Shown piece after piece: positions 35,383 to 44,726 of a stretch of DNA of 64,000 nt. The position numbers were made by a program, and so were the translations under genes. Source of the stretch: Paraburkholderia edwinii (lineage in GTDB: Bacteria > Pseudomonadota > Gammaproteobacteria > Burkholderiales > Burkholderiaceae); contig NZ_CP080096.1 in assembly GCF_019428685.1 (NCBI RefSeq), forward strand, positions 868,001-932,000, in the 5' to 3' direction. The notes beneath the pieces were generated by a model that saw nothing but the letters and a program-made list of their open reading frames with translations, was not told the DNA's origin and made no database searches. Positions within the stretch are counted from its first letter, which is position 1, and every line of letters begins with the position of its first letter.

Positions 35383-36585
35383 ATGAGCGCTGATATTCAA
35401 ACCCATAGATTTTCGGTTGAATACCGAATGGTCTCGGTATTTTGCGTACTGATTCTTTCATTCGCATTGCGGCCCGGTATTGTATCGATCGGGCCGGTGC
35501 TTCTGCATATCAGACATGATTTCGGACTGACTTATTCCGAAGCGTCGCTATTGACCTCGATTCCCGACGTCTGCATGGGCCTGTTCGTTTTGTGTGTGCC
35601 AGGGATTAGCCGGCGCTTGGGCACGGATCGAACGGTGTTGCTTTCGTTGCTGCTGTTGGGCATTGCGATGCTGCTGCGCGCAGTAACGTACTCGACGAAC
35701 CTCTTTCTGTTCTGGACCATGCTGGTCGGGATCGGCATCGCCATCGCGGGCGCCTTGATCGGCGGCTGGATCAAGCAGCACTTTCCGCACGAATCGTCTT
35801 TTTTTATGGGCATTTATGCGGGCGGGCTCAGTGTCGGGGCGACGTTGGCAGCAGGAACGACAAGTTATATCTCCAATGCGTTCGGAAGCTGGAGATTTGG
35901 CGTGGGCTTCTGGTTCATCCTCGCTCTTAGCGCGATTGCAAGCTGGTTGTACCTCACGCGCCGGTTTAACGCGGCGCTTGGCAATACCCATCGTCAGGAC
36001 AGCAAGACAGCGATCGCACTGCCGTGGTTCAACACGCGCGCGTGGCTTCTTGCGATCTTTTTCGGGTTGAGCCAGTTTATCGCTTACGCGTGTCTTGCCT
36101 GGGTTGCGCCCTGGAACAGCGAGACACACGCGAGCAATATACCGAGCGGTCTCGTGCTTAGCCTCTTCACGTTGCTTCTCGCCGCGGGCAGTTTTGCGGC
36201 CGGGGCGGTCGCCGGCAAATCATCCGACAGGCGTCCATGGTTGGCGCTGGGCATGATCCTCACTGTGGCAGGGTTCGCGGGACTCGCGTTTTCCCCGACC
36301 TCGTTCCCGAGCGCTTTTATCGTGATGATCGCGTTTGGACAGGGGGTCTGCTTCGCATTGGGAATGACGCTGCCTCTGGATTGCACGACAACGGCGAGCG
36401 AGGCGCATGCGTGGACGATGTTCGTTCTATGCGTGGGCTACATGATCGCGGCATTGGGTCCTTTGAGCTTTGGATTCCTGCGCGACTGGACAGGCGGATT
36501 CTTTGGTCCGTTCCGGATGTTGCTCGCCGTCAGTTCGATCATGACGGCAATGATCCCGCTGCTTAAACGTCCGGCGCCCGCGTAA
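35383..36585 (+). CDS. nimT: CynX/NimT-family MFS transporter
   Basis: A 400-residue twelve-segment transporter. The start of the first half (FALRPGIVSIGPVLLHIRHDFGLTYSEASLLTSIPDVCMGLFVL) is typical of the CynX/NimT family (cyanate, 2-nitroimidazole). The ATG at 35383 is preferred to an upstream start that would lie inside the divergent AraC gene. E. coli NimT exports 2-nitroimidazole; the natural substrate here is unknown. Control by the adjacent NimR-like protein is inferred from the divergent layout. Confidence 0.84.
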   Translation: MSADIQTHRFSVEYRMVSVFCVLILSFALRPGIVSIGPVLLHIRHDFGLTYSEASLLTSIPDVCMGLFVLCVPGISRRLGTDRTVLLSLLLLGIAMLLRAVTYSTNLFLFWTMLVGIGIAIAGALIGGWIKQHFPHESSFFMGIYAGGLSVGATLAAGTTSYISNAFGSWRFGVGFWFILALSAIASWLYLTRRFNAALGNTHRQDSKTAIALPWFNTRAWLLAIFFGLSQFIAYACLAWVAPWNSETHASNIPSGLVLSLFTLLLAAGSFAAGAVAGKSSDRRPWLALGMILTVAGFAGLAFSPTSFPSAFIVMIAFGQGVCFALGMTLPLDCTTTASEAHAWTMFVLCVGYMIAALGPLSFGFLRDWTGGFFGPFRMLLAVSSIMTAMIPLLKRPAPA

Positions 36586-36886
36586 AACGCGCGGCGACAC
36601 GCTTGCAATGTGTCAGCGGGAAATTCAGTAATCGAAAGGATGGGGCGGCTAGCGCCGCGCCCGTCAGATTGAAATTCTCTTTTGCTTAACTGCACACGAA
36701 GAGCGTATCGGCATCGGTTATCTTTTAAGCGTGCATTTAATCAGGAGTCTGGACGACGTCTCATACGCCTGATTGATGCAGACGCGGCTGCACGGAAATC
36801 CGGAGGACCGGAGTTTCCGCATGCCCTCATGCCCGAGCTGAATCATCGGCTGCGGGCACGTATTCAAAAGATAAAGGTGAATCCTC
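36586..36886. other. intergenic region between nimT and the old yellow enzyme gene
   Basis: About 301 bases of lower GC than its neighbours. It holds a strong hairpin (36793-36819) and a short GC stem near 36645-36660 just after nimT. No coding sequence was recognised. Confidence 0.5.
36793..36819 (+). promoter_or_regulatory. hairpin / palindromic site before the old yellow enzyme gene
   Basis: CGGAAA pairs with TTTCCG, and TCCGG with CCGGA, around the loop AGGA, with a single bulged G; the total stem is 11 bp. It ends 67 bases before the OYE start and may be an operator or a leader RNA hairpin. Old yellow enzymes are often under TetR-type repressors, but none is encoded beside it. Confidence 0.4.
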
Positions 36887-37945
36887 ATGCCGACACTATT
36901 CGATCCCCTCAAGATGGGCGACCTCTCGCTGAAAAATCGCATCATCATGGCGCCGCTTACGCGGGCCCGCTCAAACAAGGTCCGCGTGCCGAACACACTG
37001 ATGGTGCAGTACTACGCGGAGCGCGCATCCGCCGGGATGATTCTCTCTGAAGCAACGTCGGTCACGCCGCAAGGCGTGTGCTATGCGGACACGCCGGGTA
37101 TCTGGTCCGACGAGCAGGTGGAAGGCTGGAAGCGCGTGACCGATGCCGTGCACAAAGCTGGCGGCCTGATCGTTTTGCAGCTATGGCACGTGGGCCGCGT
37201 ATCGGATCCGGTCTTCCTGCATGGCGACCTGCCCGTTGCCCCTAGCGCGATTGCGCCGCTAGGCAATGTGAGTCTGTTGCGTCCGCGAAGAATCTTCGTC
37301 AGGCCGCGTGCGCTTCTTATCTCGGAGATTCCGGGCGTTGTCGCTGCGTATCGTAACGGCGCGGAAAACGCGAAGAAGGCCGGCTTCGACGGCGTGCAGG
37401 TGCACGGTGCAAACGGCTATCTGCTCGACCAGTTCCTGCAGGACAGCTCGAACAAACGCACCGACGCGTACGGCGGCCCGATCGAAAATCGCGCGCGGCT
37501 CATGCTCGAAGTGGTCGACGCATGCATCGATGTATGGGGTGCGAATCGCGTCGGCATGCATCTCTCGCCACGCGGCGACTCGAATTCGATGGGCGACTCA
37601 AACCCGGCTGCGACCTTTGGCTATGTCGCACGCGAACTCGGCAAACGCAAGATCGCGTTTATCTCGGCACGCGAAGCGCTCGGCGACGACCGCATCGGAC
37701 CGCAACTTAAAGAAGCATTCGGCGGCGCGTATATTGCGAACGAGAAGTTCACGAAGGAAACCGCGCAACAGTTGCTTGACGCCGGTGAGGCCGACGCGGT
37801 CGCGTGGGGCAAGCTCTTCATCGCGAATCCGGATCTGTCGCGCCGCTTCGAACTGAACGCACCGCTTAATGAGCCGAACCCGTCGACGTTCTATGCGGAA
37901 GGCACGACAGGCTATACGGACTATCCTTCGCTCGATGCCGCTTGA
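36887..37945 (+). CDS. old yellow enzyme / NADH:flavin oxidoreductase (NemA-like alkene reductase)
   Basis: A 352-residue FMN-dependent TIM-barrel enzyme that reduces activated C=C bonds and often nitro compounds or N-ethylmaleimide. Seen motifs: FMN contact MAPLTRAR, QLWHVGR, the substrate-binding and proton-donor segment HGANGYLLDQFLQ (His, Asn, Tyr), and RTDAYGG. The length is normal. It stands alone downstream of nimT; the shared link to nitro- or electrophile stress is suggestive, but the genes are 300 bases apart. Confidence 0.92.
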   Translation: MPTLFDPLKMGDLSLKNRIIMAPLTRARSNKVRVPNTLMVQYYAERASAGMILSEATSVTPQGVCYADTPGIWSDEQVEGWKRVTDAVHKAGGLIVLQLWHVGRVSDPVFLHGDLPVAPSAIAPLGNVSLLRPRRIFVRPRALLISEIPGVVAAYRNGAENAKKAGFDGVQVHGANGYLLDQFLQDSSNKRTDAYGGPIENRARLMLEVVDACIDVWGANRVGMHLSPRGDSNSMGDSNPAATFGYVARELGKRKIAFISAREALGDDRIGPQLKEAFGGAYIANEKFTKETAQQLLDAGEADAVAWGKLFIANPDLSRRFELNAPLNEPNPSTFYAEGTTGYTDYPSLDAA

Positions 37946-38061
37946 GCGATTAGCGTGCCAAAGAGTCCAACAAACTGAGAAAGTGTCCCGACATGCGACC
38001 GACTCGAGCATCGCGGTTTGCATGCGGGAATGTTGTGCATCGGTGAGCGCGCCTCAAACCA

Positions 38062-39468
38062 CTAAGCCGGTTCGGCGAGCGGGACGATGTTCTGGTTCCC
38101 GCGAAACACATTCTCGGGATCGTATTGCCGTTTAACCGACGCCAAACGCGCATAGTTGGCGCCGTACGCTTCCTTCACGCGGTCTTCGCCTTCGTCGCCG
38201 AGGTTGTTCGCGTAGACGCCACCAGTCGAATACGGTCTGACGGCTTGCCACACGCTCCTTGCCCATTGAATGTGAGCGGCATCCTGCGCGGCATCGTCCC
38301 AGATTGCGATCGGAAAGCAATCGAAATTCGCGTTGCGATTCGCGTAGGCGGTCCGCGCACTGGGCACGCGTGCGATCGCGCCGCCCACATGCTGCAAGAC
38401 GAGCAGCGTCGCTGACGAAGGCGAGGCGGCATAGGTATCGAGCATCGCGTCAATCGCGCCGTCTCCGATCTTGGCGAGGAACTGTGCCTTCCAGTAGTAC
38501 CTGCGGCCTCGTGGAAACAGGCTGTCGGCAGCGGATTGAATCTGCAGGTAGGGTGTGGGCTCGAGCCGCCAATCCACAAGAGAGCCGAACTCCATTAACG
38601 GCGCGAGTATCGGCCGGCCTGCTTCCGGCGCGCCGGCATAACAAGCCGTTATGTTGAGAAATCGTTGCCCGGTCGGGAACGTCACCAGCGCGGCATCGGC
38701 GCTGACTTCGTCGGGTGCTTCGCGCGCAAAGCGTTCATAAAAACGTAACGCGTCCGCCGCTTGCTCGTGCGGATACAACACCGTTCCGACTAGCAACGCC
38801 TCAGGAAGAGGGTGAAGCCGGAAATGAAACGCGGTGACGATACCGAAGTTGCCGCCGCCACCGCGGAGGGCCCAGAACAGGTCGGCGTGCTCGCGCTCGC
38901 TGACAAAAAGTTTTTGCCCTTGCGCAGTGACGAGTTCGACTGCGATGAGGTTATCGCAGGTCAAGCCATGCTTGCGGCCGAGCTTGCCGAAGCCGCCGCC
39001 CAACGTCAGACCGGCGATGCCCGTGTCGCTATTGACGCCCATCGTGGTTGCAAGGCCATGCGCGAGTGTCGCGCGATCGAACTCGCCGATGTTGAGACCC
39101 GCTTCGGCGCGCGCGATGCGCTGTTCGGCATCGACATCGATCTGCTTCATCAACGAGAGATCGATGACGAGACCATTGTCGCAGACCGAAAGTCCGGCCA
39201 CGTTGTGACCACCGCTTCGTACCGCGAATGCCGTATGTGTCGATTGGGCGAAGCGCAGCGCGGCAACGACATCGTCGGCGTCGAGGCAATAGACGATCAA
39301 CGCTGGCCGCTTGTCGATCGCGCCGTTCCAGACCCGCCGTGCCGATTCGTATTGCGAATCGTCGGGCAGAACAAGCTGGCCGCGCAGCGCATCGCGCAAT
39401 TGTGCGATCGTGGACACGGTGAAGCCGCTTGCGGCATACGCAGTGTTGATTGTCATGTCCTTGTTCAT
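38062..39468 (-). CDS. FAD-linked oxidase with berberine-bridge-enzyme domain
   Basis: A 468-residue oxidoreductase with an FAD_binding_4 domain followed by a BBE C-terminus (YDPENVFRGNQNI). The histidine that covalently holds FAD is in RSGGHN. The second attachment site used by bicovalent enzymes is replaced: the segment reads GGGFGKLGRKHGLTCDNL, so FAD is expected to be held by one bond only. No signal peptide is evident. The substrate is unknown; relatives oxidise sugars or secondary metabolites. It is divergent from a GcvA-like LysR gene, its likely regulator. Confidence 0.88.
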   Translation of the reverse strand: MNKDMTINTAYAASGFTVSTIAQLRDALRGQLVLPDDSQYESARRVWNGAIDKRPALIVYCLDADDVVAALRFAQSTHTAFAVRSGGHNVAGLSVCDNGLVIDLSLMKQIDVDAEQRIARAEAGLNIGEFDRATLAHGLATTMGVNSDTGIAGLTLGGGFGKLGRKHGLTCDNLIAVELVTAQGQKLFVSEREHADLFWALRGGGGNFGIVTAFHFRLHPLPEALLVGTVLYPHEQAADALRFYERFAREAPDEVSADAALVTFPTGQRFLNITACYAGAPEAGRPILAPLMEFGSLVDWRLEPTPYLQIQSAADSLFPRGRRYYWKAQFLAKIGDGAIDAMLDTYAASPSSATLLVLQHVGGAIARVPSARTAYANRNANFDCFPIAIWDDAAQDAAHIQWARSVWQAVRPYSTGGVYANNLGDEGEDRVKEAYGANYARLASVKRQYDPENVFRGNQNIVPLAEPA

Positions 39469-39601
39469 ATTTGCCTCTACAGATCAATCGATGCCGATGC
39501 GGGCCGTGCGAACGCTCATTTCATGATTGCATCTCGCGAAGCTTGCAGCAAAGGCAAAGAATTCAGCTTGCAGATGAGAGGAACTCACCTAGACTCAACG
39601 C

Positions 39602-40567
39602 ATGCGAAAGTTGCCTCCGCTGCGTTCGTTGCAGACGTTCGAGGCGGTCGCGCGGCATCGCAGCTTCGTGGCCGCCGCGGCCGAACTCAACGTGACGTCG
39701 ACGGCGCTCAGCCACCAGATCCGCGCGCTGGAGGAAGCCTGCGGCAAGCGGCTATTGCTGCGGCGTCCACGGCCGATCCGGCTCACGACCGAGGGTCAGC
39801 TTCTGTATCCGGCGCTGCGTAGCGGGTTCGAAGCATTCGATAAAGCGATCTCGATGGTGGTCCAGATGAGCGGCGAGGTACCGCTACGCGTTACGTGTCC
39901 CAATGCATTTGCGAGCCGCTGGCTCGTGCCGCATTTGCCGCAGTGGTACGACGCGCACGCGGACGTTCCATTGCAGATCATCGGAACCGATGCCGTTCTC
40001 GACCTCGACGCAGGCGAAGCAGACGTAGCGATTCGCTATGCGCGTACCGCGCCGAAAGGGGTGGTTTCAGAAGAGATCGGACGCGACGCGTTCTATCCTG
40101 TCGCGAATCCGGCGCTGCTCGTCAGCGCAGTCAGTGCGACGAGACAACCGCTCACCGCAGACGATGTGTTGCGATTCCCGCTTATTCACTACGAGTGGAC
40201 AAACGGCGATCCGGAAGCGCCTTCGTGGTCGCAGTGGTTCACTGCCGCGGGCGTCGCGTCCGCGGGAACCGCGCCAGTTTCCATCAGGCATGAACTGATC
40301 TTTCGGGAAGAGCTTCATGCAATCGATGCCGCGCTGGTGGGTCTGGGCGTCGCGCTATGCAGCGACATCGTGCTTGAGCAACCCTTACTGGACGGAAAGC
40401 TGGTGAAAGTGGTTCCGTTCGCGTTGCCGGGCTTCGGGTTCCATGTGGTGCATGGCGCTCGCCATCCGCGCGCCGACGCGGTGCGGACCTTCACGCAATG
40501 GCTGCTCTCCCACTTCCGTTCCCGACACGTTTCGAGCCTGCCGGATCTCAGTCTGCCTTCCCTGTAG
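39602..40567 (+). CDS. LysR-family regulator (GcvA-like)
   Basis: A 321-residue regulator. The N-terminus MRKLPPLRSLQTFEAVARHRSFVAAAAELNVTSTALSHQIRALEE is of the GcvA subgroup. The effector domain includes RVTCPNAFASRWLVPHLPQW. It is divergent from the FAD-linked oxidase gene across 133 bases and probably controls it. Confidence 0.9.
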   Translation: MRKLPPLRSLQTFEAVARHRSFVAAAAELNVTSTALSHQIRALEEACGKRLLLRRPRPIRLTTEGQLLYPALRSGFEAFDKAISMVVQMSGEVPLRVTCPNAFASRWLVPHLPQWYDAHADVPLQIIGTDAVLDLDAGEADVAIRYARTAPKGVVSEEIGRDAFYPVANPALLVSAVSATRQPLTADDVLRFPLIHYEWTNGDPEAPSWSQWFTAAGVASAGTAPVSIRHELIFREELHAIDAALVGLGVALCSDIVLEQPLLDGKLVKVVPFALPGFGFHVVHGARHPRADAVRTFTQWLLSHFRSRHVSSLPDLSLPSL

Positions 40568-40611
40568 CTCTCCCGAGCCCGCTGAACCCCACCGGGCCTC
40601 TTCCCGCATCG

Positions 40612-40626
40612 TTACGCCTGGCGTAA
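40612..40626. promoter_or_regulatory. palindrome TTACGCC-T-GGCGTAA
   Basis: A perfect 15-bp palindrome between the GcvA-like gene and the SBF transporter gene, about 140 bases before the latter's start. It may be an operator for the transporter; the cognate regulator is not identified. Confidence 0.4.
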
Positions 40627-40767
40627 ACGTCCGCCATCCGGTTGATTGATCGGTTTTTTTCGACGCCTTAATGTGCGTGGCATACACCAGCTCGTCAGCG
40701 ACCGAACTTCGACGGAAAAAAGCGGGATGGTGAGCAAGATAACCACTCTTCTGAAAGGAAAAAGAAA

Positions 40768-41778
40768 ATGATGCTCCGCAAGCTGATGCCCGACAAATTC
40801 ACATTGGCTCTGGTCTGTACCGTTGTGTTCGCAACGCTGCTGCCGTGTCGAGGCTCCGCGGCCACGGCTTTCAACTGGCTCACCGACGCCGCGATCGCCG
40901 TGCTGTTCTTTTTGCACGGCGCGAAGCTTTCGCGGGAGGCGATCGTTGCCGGCGCGACAAACTGGAAGCTTCATGCCGCGGTGTTCTGCAGCACCTTTGT
41001 GCTTTTTCCGCTGCTTGGCGTCGCGCTGCACCCGGTGCTCGGCGCGTTTGTTCAGCCCTGGCTGTACCTCGGCGTGCTGTTTCTGTGCACCTTGCCGTCC
41101 ACGGTGCAATCGTCGATTGCGTTCACGTCGATGGCGAAGGGTAATGTTCCGGCGGCAGTTTGCAGCGCCTCCGCATCGAGCCTGATCGGCATCTTCCTGA
41201 CGCCGGCGCTCGTTAGCCTGATTGTAAGCAACCATGCCAGCGGAGGCGTGTCGTCGTTTAGCACGGTGGGCGATATCGTTCTGCAGCTTTTCGTGCCGTT
41301 TGTCGCGGGCCAGTTGCTGCGCCCCGTTATCGGTCGCTGGATTGATGCGCGTAAGGAATTACTGCGTATTGTCGACCAGGGCTCGATTGTTCTGATCGTC
41401 TATGTCGCGTTCAGTGAAGCAGTGAACGAGGGTATCTGGCATCAACTTTCCGTGAGCTCGCTGCTTGGCATCGTCATCGTCAATGTGATCCTGCTTGCTC
41501 TCGCACTTGTCGTGACGACCTATGCGAGCAAGTGGCTGGGCTTTTCGGATGAAGACCGGGTGACGATCATTTTCTGCGGTTCGAAGAAAAGCATGGCATC
41601 GGGTATCGCGATGGCGAAGGTCCTGTTTGGCACCCATGCCGGGCTGATCGTGCTTCCCGTCATGCTGTTTCACCAGATCCAGTTGATGACCTGTTCGGTG
41701 CTGGCGCAACGCTGGGGTTCACGTACGAATGCCGAACCGCTTCGCCATGGCCCGGCAAATCACGCCAAGCTTCAGTAA
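40768..41778 (+). CDS. bile-acid:sodium symporter-family (SBF-like, YfeH type) transporter
   Basis: A 336-residue membrane protein with about ten hydrophobic segments. Recognisable stretches are AIAVLFFLHGAKLSREAIVAGATNWKLH, TLPSTVQSSIAFTSMAKGNVPAAVCSASASSL and IIFCGSKKSMASGIAMAKVLF, all typical of the SBF_like family (PF13593). The substrate is unknown. AAAGGAAAAAG precedes the start. The last 60 bases overlap the end of a convergent LysR gene, so both coding ends share the same DNA. Confidence 0.88.
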   Translation: MMLRKLMPDKFTLALVCTVVFATLLPCRGSAATAFNWLTDAAIAVLFFLHGAKLSREAIVAGATNWKLHAAVFCSTFVLFPLLGVALHPVLGAFVQPWLYLGVLFLCTLPSTVQSSIAFTSMAKGNVPAAVCSASASSLIGIFLTPALVSLIVSNHASGGVSSFSTVGDIVLQLFVPFVAGQLLRPVIGRWIDARKELLRIVDQGSIVLIVYVAFSEAVNEGIWHQLSVSSLLGIVIVNVILLALALVVTTYASKWLGFSDEDRVTIIFCGSKKSMASGIAMAKVLFGTHAGLIVLPVMLFHQIQLMTCSVLAQRWGSRTNAEPLRHGPANHAKLQ

Positions 41779-42642
41779 AGCCGGGTCTCGTTCGCGAATG
41801 CTCAGGAAGGTCAGGCCGATCTGCTGCTTCATCTGGAAACGGGAATCGAGCGGGATGAAATGAACACGGTCTTTCAGAAACCCTCGAATCCGCCCCGGCA
41901 AAAGCGTGTATCCGACGCCGCCGCTCACCAGACTGGTCAATGAAAATACGTCGCCGACCGTCATGGCGACGGTCGGCGTCGTGCCGGCCAGATGAAACGC
42001 GCGCTGGAAGCCGTGATACGTCGCGAAGCCTTCATGCAGCGAGACAAACGGTTCGTGCGAACAGGCTTGCAGATCGATCGTCTTGTGCTGCGCGTACTTC
42101 GAGCCGGTGGGCGCGGCGAAGAAGATTTCGTCCTCGAACAGCTCAATGGTCTGGAACTCTGCGCCGAGTTCGGAGACGGCCAGCAGCGCGGCGTCCAGCG
42201 TGCCGTTGGACAAGCGATCGAGTAGTTCCGTGTTGGAGCCGAGTGTGAGGTCGACCTCGAGGCCCATCTCGCGCGCCTTCAGTTCGCCGATCATCGCCGG
42301 AACGGTTTCGAGCGTCAGCGAGTACAGCGAGCCTAAGCGGAGCACGGACGAGGCATAGCCGGCAACCTCGCGTGTCGTGCGAATTCCGGAGGAGAGGGTC
42401 GATAAAACCTCACGCGCGGTTGCGGCTAACGTTCTCGCGGCGTCGGTTGGAATCAGTTGTCTGCCTTGATGCAGGAACAGTTTGCAGCGCACGCCTTCTT
42501 CCAGAGCATGCAATGCGCGGTGAACACTGACGGTGCTGGTGTCGAGCATTTCCGCGGCTTTTGCCAGGCTGCCGCCTTCCATGAAGGCCAGTAGAACTTC
42601 AAGCCGGCGGAAGGTGATTTGCTCGTCGATTCGCTCGTGCAT
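41719..42642 (-). CDS. LysR-family regulator (MdcR-like)
   Basis: A 307-residue regulator starting MHERIDEQITFRRLEVLLAFMEGGSLAKAAEMLDTSTVSVHRALHALEE, the pattern of the malonate-utilisation regulator group. The start at 42642 is preferred; eleven further codons upstream are possible. No malonate decarboxylase genes are nearby, so the target is probably the convergent SBF transporter gene or a distant locus. It overlaps that transporter gene tail to tail by 60 bases. Confidence 0.85.
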   Translation of the reverse strand: MHERIDEQITFRRLEVLLAFMEGGSLAKAAEMLDTSTVSVHRALHALEEGVRCKLFLHQGRQLIPTDAARTLAATAREVLSTLSSGIRTTREVAGYASSVLRLGSLYSLTLETVPAMIGELKAREMGLEVDLTLGSNTELLDRLSNGTLDAALLAVSELGAEFQTIELFEDEIFFAAPTGSKYAQHKTIDLQACSHEPFVSLHEGFATYHGFQRAFHLAGTTPTVAMTVGDVFSLTSLVSGGVGYTLLPGRIRGFLKDRVHFIPLDSRFQMKQQIGLTFLSIRERDPALLKLGVICRAMAKRFGIRT

Positions 42643-42698
42643 GGTGGCGGCAAGTGTGGGTATGGCGATGATCATACCTTTACGTGCCGGTTGTGCCG

Positions 42699-43307
42699 TC
42701 AGATATTCGCTCCACCCGCTCCCTTCCTGATCCCCGACGCGATCGTCGTCGCGATGTCTTCACTAACGGCCGCCAGTGCGCGGCTATGCGCATCCACCAG
42801 TGCATCGTAACCGTCGCGATCGACCTGTTGAACAACGACGGATTTTCCGTTGAGCGCCCGACTCGAATTCGGTGTGAGTATCGACCAGGACACGACAAGT
42901 ACCGCACCTGACCCAGGCACGGAGTCGAACGTTTGCACGTTGATCGCTAAACGAATGGTCGGCCGGTCAGTCGACTGCGAAGAGGTCGAAACAACGGTAT
43001 CGCGGCATAGTTGCCCGAGATCTGCCGCAATTACAGTTGCGATCTGTTTTTTCAAAGGTGCACGCCAGCGGGCAGCATTGTCGACCCGCACCTGCGACTG
43101 GCCGACACGAAGCACAAACTGCGGCCGGTCAACCAGTTTGGGGATGGATACATAGTCGATAACGATGGCGAGCGGCATGCCAGGGTCCGTATCCTGACGC
43201 AGGCGCTCGGCATTCAGACTGTAGTTGCTTCCGTGCGGCGCATTTGCACATGCGCATACGAACGTCCACAGCAGCATCGCGACTACGGGCAGCAAAAAGC
43301 GCTTCAC
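42699..43307 (-). CDS. PqiC/YmbA-like ABC-transport auxiliary lipoprotein
   Basis: A 202-residue lipoprotein. The signal MKRFLLPVVAMLLWTFVCAC has Cys20 as the likely acylated residue. The mature domain (SNYSLNAERLRQDTDPGMPLAIVIDYVSIPKLVDRPQFVLR) has the YxL...I.V..V.IP..LDRPQ.V.R pattern of PqiC-type proteins, which sit with MlaD-family lipid-transport tunnels. No pqiA/pqiB or mce genes are adjacent, so it is an orphan here. About 250 bases of AT-richer DNA separate it from the divergent DUF3313 gene. Confidence 0.78.
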   Translation of the reverse strand: MKRFLLPVVAMLLWTFVCACANAPHGSNYSLNAERLRQDTDPGMPLAIVIDYVSIPKLVDRPQFVLRVGQSQVRVDNAARWRAPLKKQIATVIAADLGQLCRDTVVSTSSQSTDRPTIRLAINVQTFDSVPGSGAVLVVSWSILTPNSSRALNGKSVVVQQVDRDGYDALVDAHSRALAAVSEDIATTIASGIRKGAGGANI

Positions 43308-43555
43308 TTTGTGACCTCCGTCTTGCCTCCACCGTCGACATGCAGGGCAGGCTTATTCAGCATGACCGCATTAAATATTCCTGGGTCGTACAGATCTGTT
43401 CCAGTTAAGTGCCACACGAGTAGGTATCCGAACTAAAAAGGAAATCGCGCACAAAATAGCGATATCCATCATATTTTTAGGACTTTGGTCCAATAGCGAA
43501 AGCCTCCTCCGCGTGCAATTCTGATTAGGTATTCACCCACGCGCGGGAGGTCAGG

Positions 43556-44251
43556 ATGATGAAGGGAACACACCACACCAGTGTCTCCGCTATTGCGGTC
43601 GCTGTTCTGCTCGTCGCCGGATGCGCGAGCAATAACACGCCGAACCAGGCGGAGTATTCTGGCTTTCTGCCGAGTTACTCGGATCTGCAGCAGACCCAAG
43701 GTCCGGACGGGCAAACATTCCTGAGGTACGTCAACCCCAAGCTCAACCCGACGAATTACAGCGCCGTCATCGTCGAGCCGTTCACGATGTATCCGAAAGC
43801 CGAGCCGACGGAGCAGTTGAGCCAGGCGACGATCGATCAGATACGCAGCTACGGCACGACCTGCCTGCGACAGGCGATCGGATCGAGAGTCAAGGTCGTG
43901 GATACACCCGGGCCAGGTGTGGTCAAGCTGCAAGTGGCCGTCACCGGCGTTGCCAGCACACCGGAAGGGCTCAAGCCGTGGCAGGTCGTGCCGACGGCAT
44001 TCGTCGTCTCGATGGCGGTCGATACGGTGGCGGGTGCGCAGCAGCAGGCGAAGTTGCTGGTCGAGGCAATGTCCACCGACAGTGTCTCCGGGGAGGTCCT
44101 GTCCAAAGTGGTGCGCACGCATACCGGCGAGAAGCTGAAACGTGTTGCATCGAATGAGCCTGTTATCACGTTCGATTCGGTCAAGCCGATCATGGACGAG
44201 TGGTGCGACTCCGTTTCCAAAACGGTGGTGCAGTTCGTCAAACCTAAATAA
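43556..44251 (+). CDS. DUF3313 lipoprotein
   Basis: A 231-residue lipoprotein with signal MMKGTHHTSVSAIAVAVLLVAGC (lipobox VAGC). The mature start NTPNQAEYSGFLPSYSDLQQTQGPDGQTFLRYVNPKL is characteristic of DUF3313, a family of outer-membrane lipoproteins of unknown role. GGGAGG lies before the ATG at 43556. A hairpin follows the stop, so it is probably transcribed apart from the next four genes. Confidence 0.82.
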   Translation: MMKGTHHTSVSAIAVAVLLVAGCASNNTPNQAEYSGFLPSYSDLQQTQGPDGQTFLRYVNPKLNPTNYSAVIVEPFTMYPKAEPTEQLSQATIDQIRSYGTTCLRQAIGSRVKVVDTPGPGVVKLQVAVTGVASTPEGLKPWQVVPTAFVVSMAVDTVAGAQQQAKLLVEAMSTDSVSGEVLSKVVRTHTGEKLKRVASNEPVITFDSVKPIMDEWCDSVSKTVVQFVKPK

Positions 44252-44306
44252 GCCGCCGAATAACTGGCCAGATAGGCGCCTTTAAAAGCCGGATGGCGGA
44301 GAGCCG

Positions 44307-44331
44307 AGGTGCGCAACCCGTTCGCGCACCT
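44307..44331 (+). terminator. hairpin after the DUF3313 gene
   Basis: A perfect 8-bp stem AGGTGCGC / GCGCACCT with a nine-base loop, 55 bases after the DUF3313 stop. It lacks a T-tract, so termination is inferred. Confidence 0.45.
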
Positions 44332-44378
44332 TGCAAATCCAATCGCTCGAAAACGCCTTGAAAAAACGAGGGCAAATC

Positions 44379-44678
44379 ATGATCAAGCACGTCATGTGGT
44401 TTGCGATGGTGCCCGCGTTGCTGTTCGCGACGATCGCCGCCGCGCAGCAATACCCGATGCTCGACTCCGTCGCGAACCGGCTTGTGCAGAAGTACCAGCA
44501 ATCGAGCTGTGAGCAGTTGTGGCAGGAACGCGCGGCGAAGAAAGGCCATCCGAAGCCGCAGGGCGAGCAGAACGCGATGGAGATGCTGAAAAACGACCCG
44601 CAGATGCGCGCCGAGTTCATCAACCGGGTGGCCGCACCAATCGCCAACAAGATGTTCGAATGCGGGATGATCCCCTGA
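44379..44678 (+). CDS. small secreted protein, unknown function
   Basis: A 99-residue protein with a Sec signal peptide (MIKHVMWFAMVPALLFATIAAAQ). The mature part is short, helical and charged, with two cysteines (SSCEQLW near the start, KMFECGMIP at the end) that could form a disulfide. The ATG at 44379 follows GAGGG; an upstream in-frame start lacks a signal. It heads a run of four same-strand genes with tight spacing. I do not recognise the family. Confidence 0.72.
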   Translation: MIKHVMWFAMVPALLFATIAAAQQYPMLDSVANRLVQKYQQSSCEQLWQERAAKKGHPKPQGEQNAMEMLKNDPQMRAEFINRVAAPIANKMFECGMIP

Positions 44679-44726
44679 TCGTCGCAAAGGCTTGCCGCGA
44701 CATCCGGTCCAACGCATGAGGCTGCG

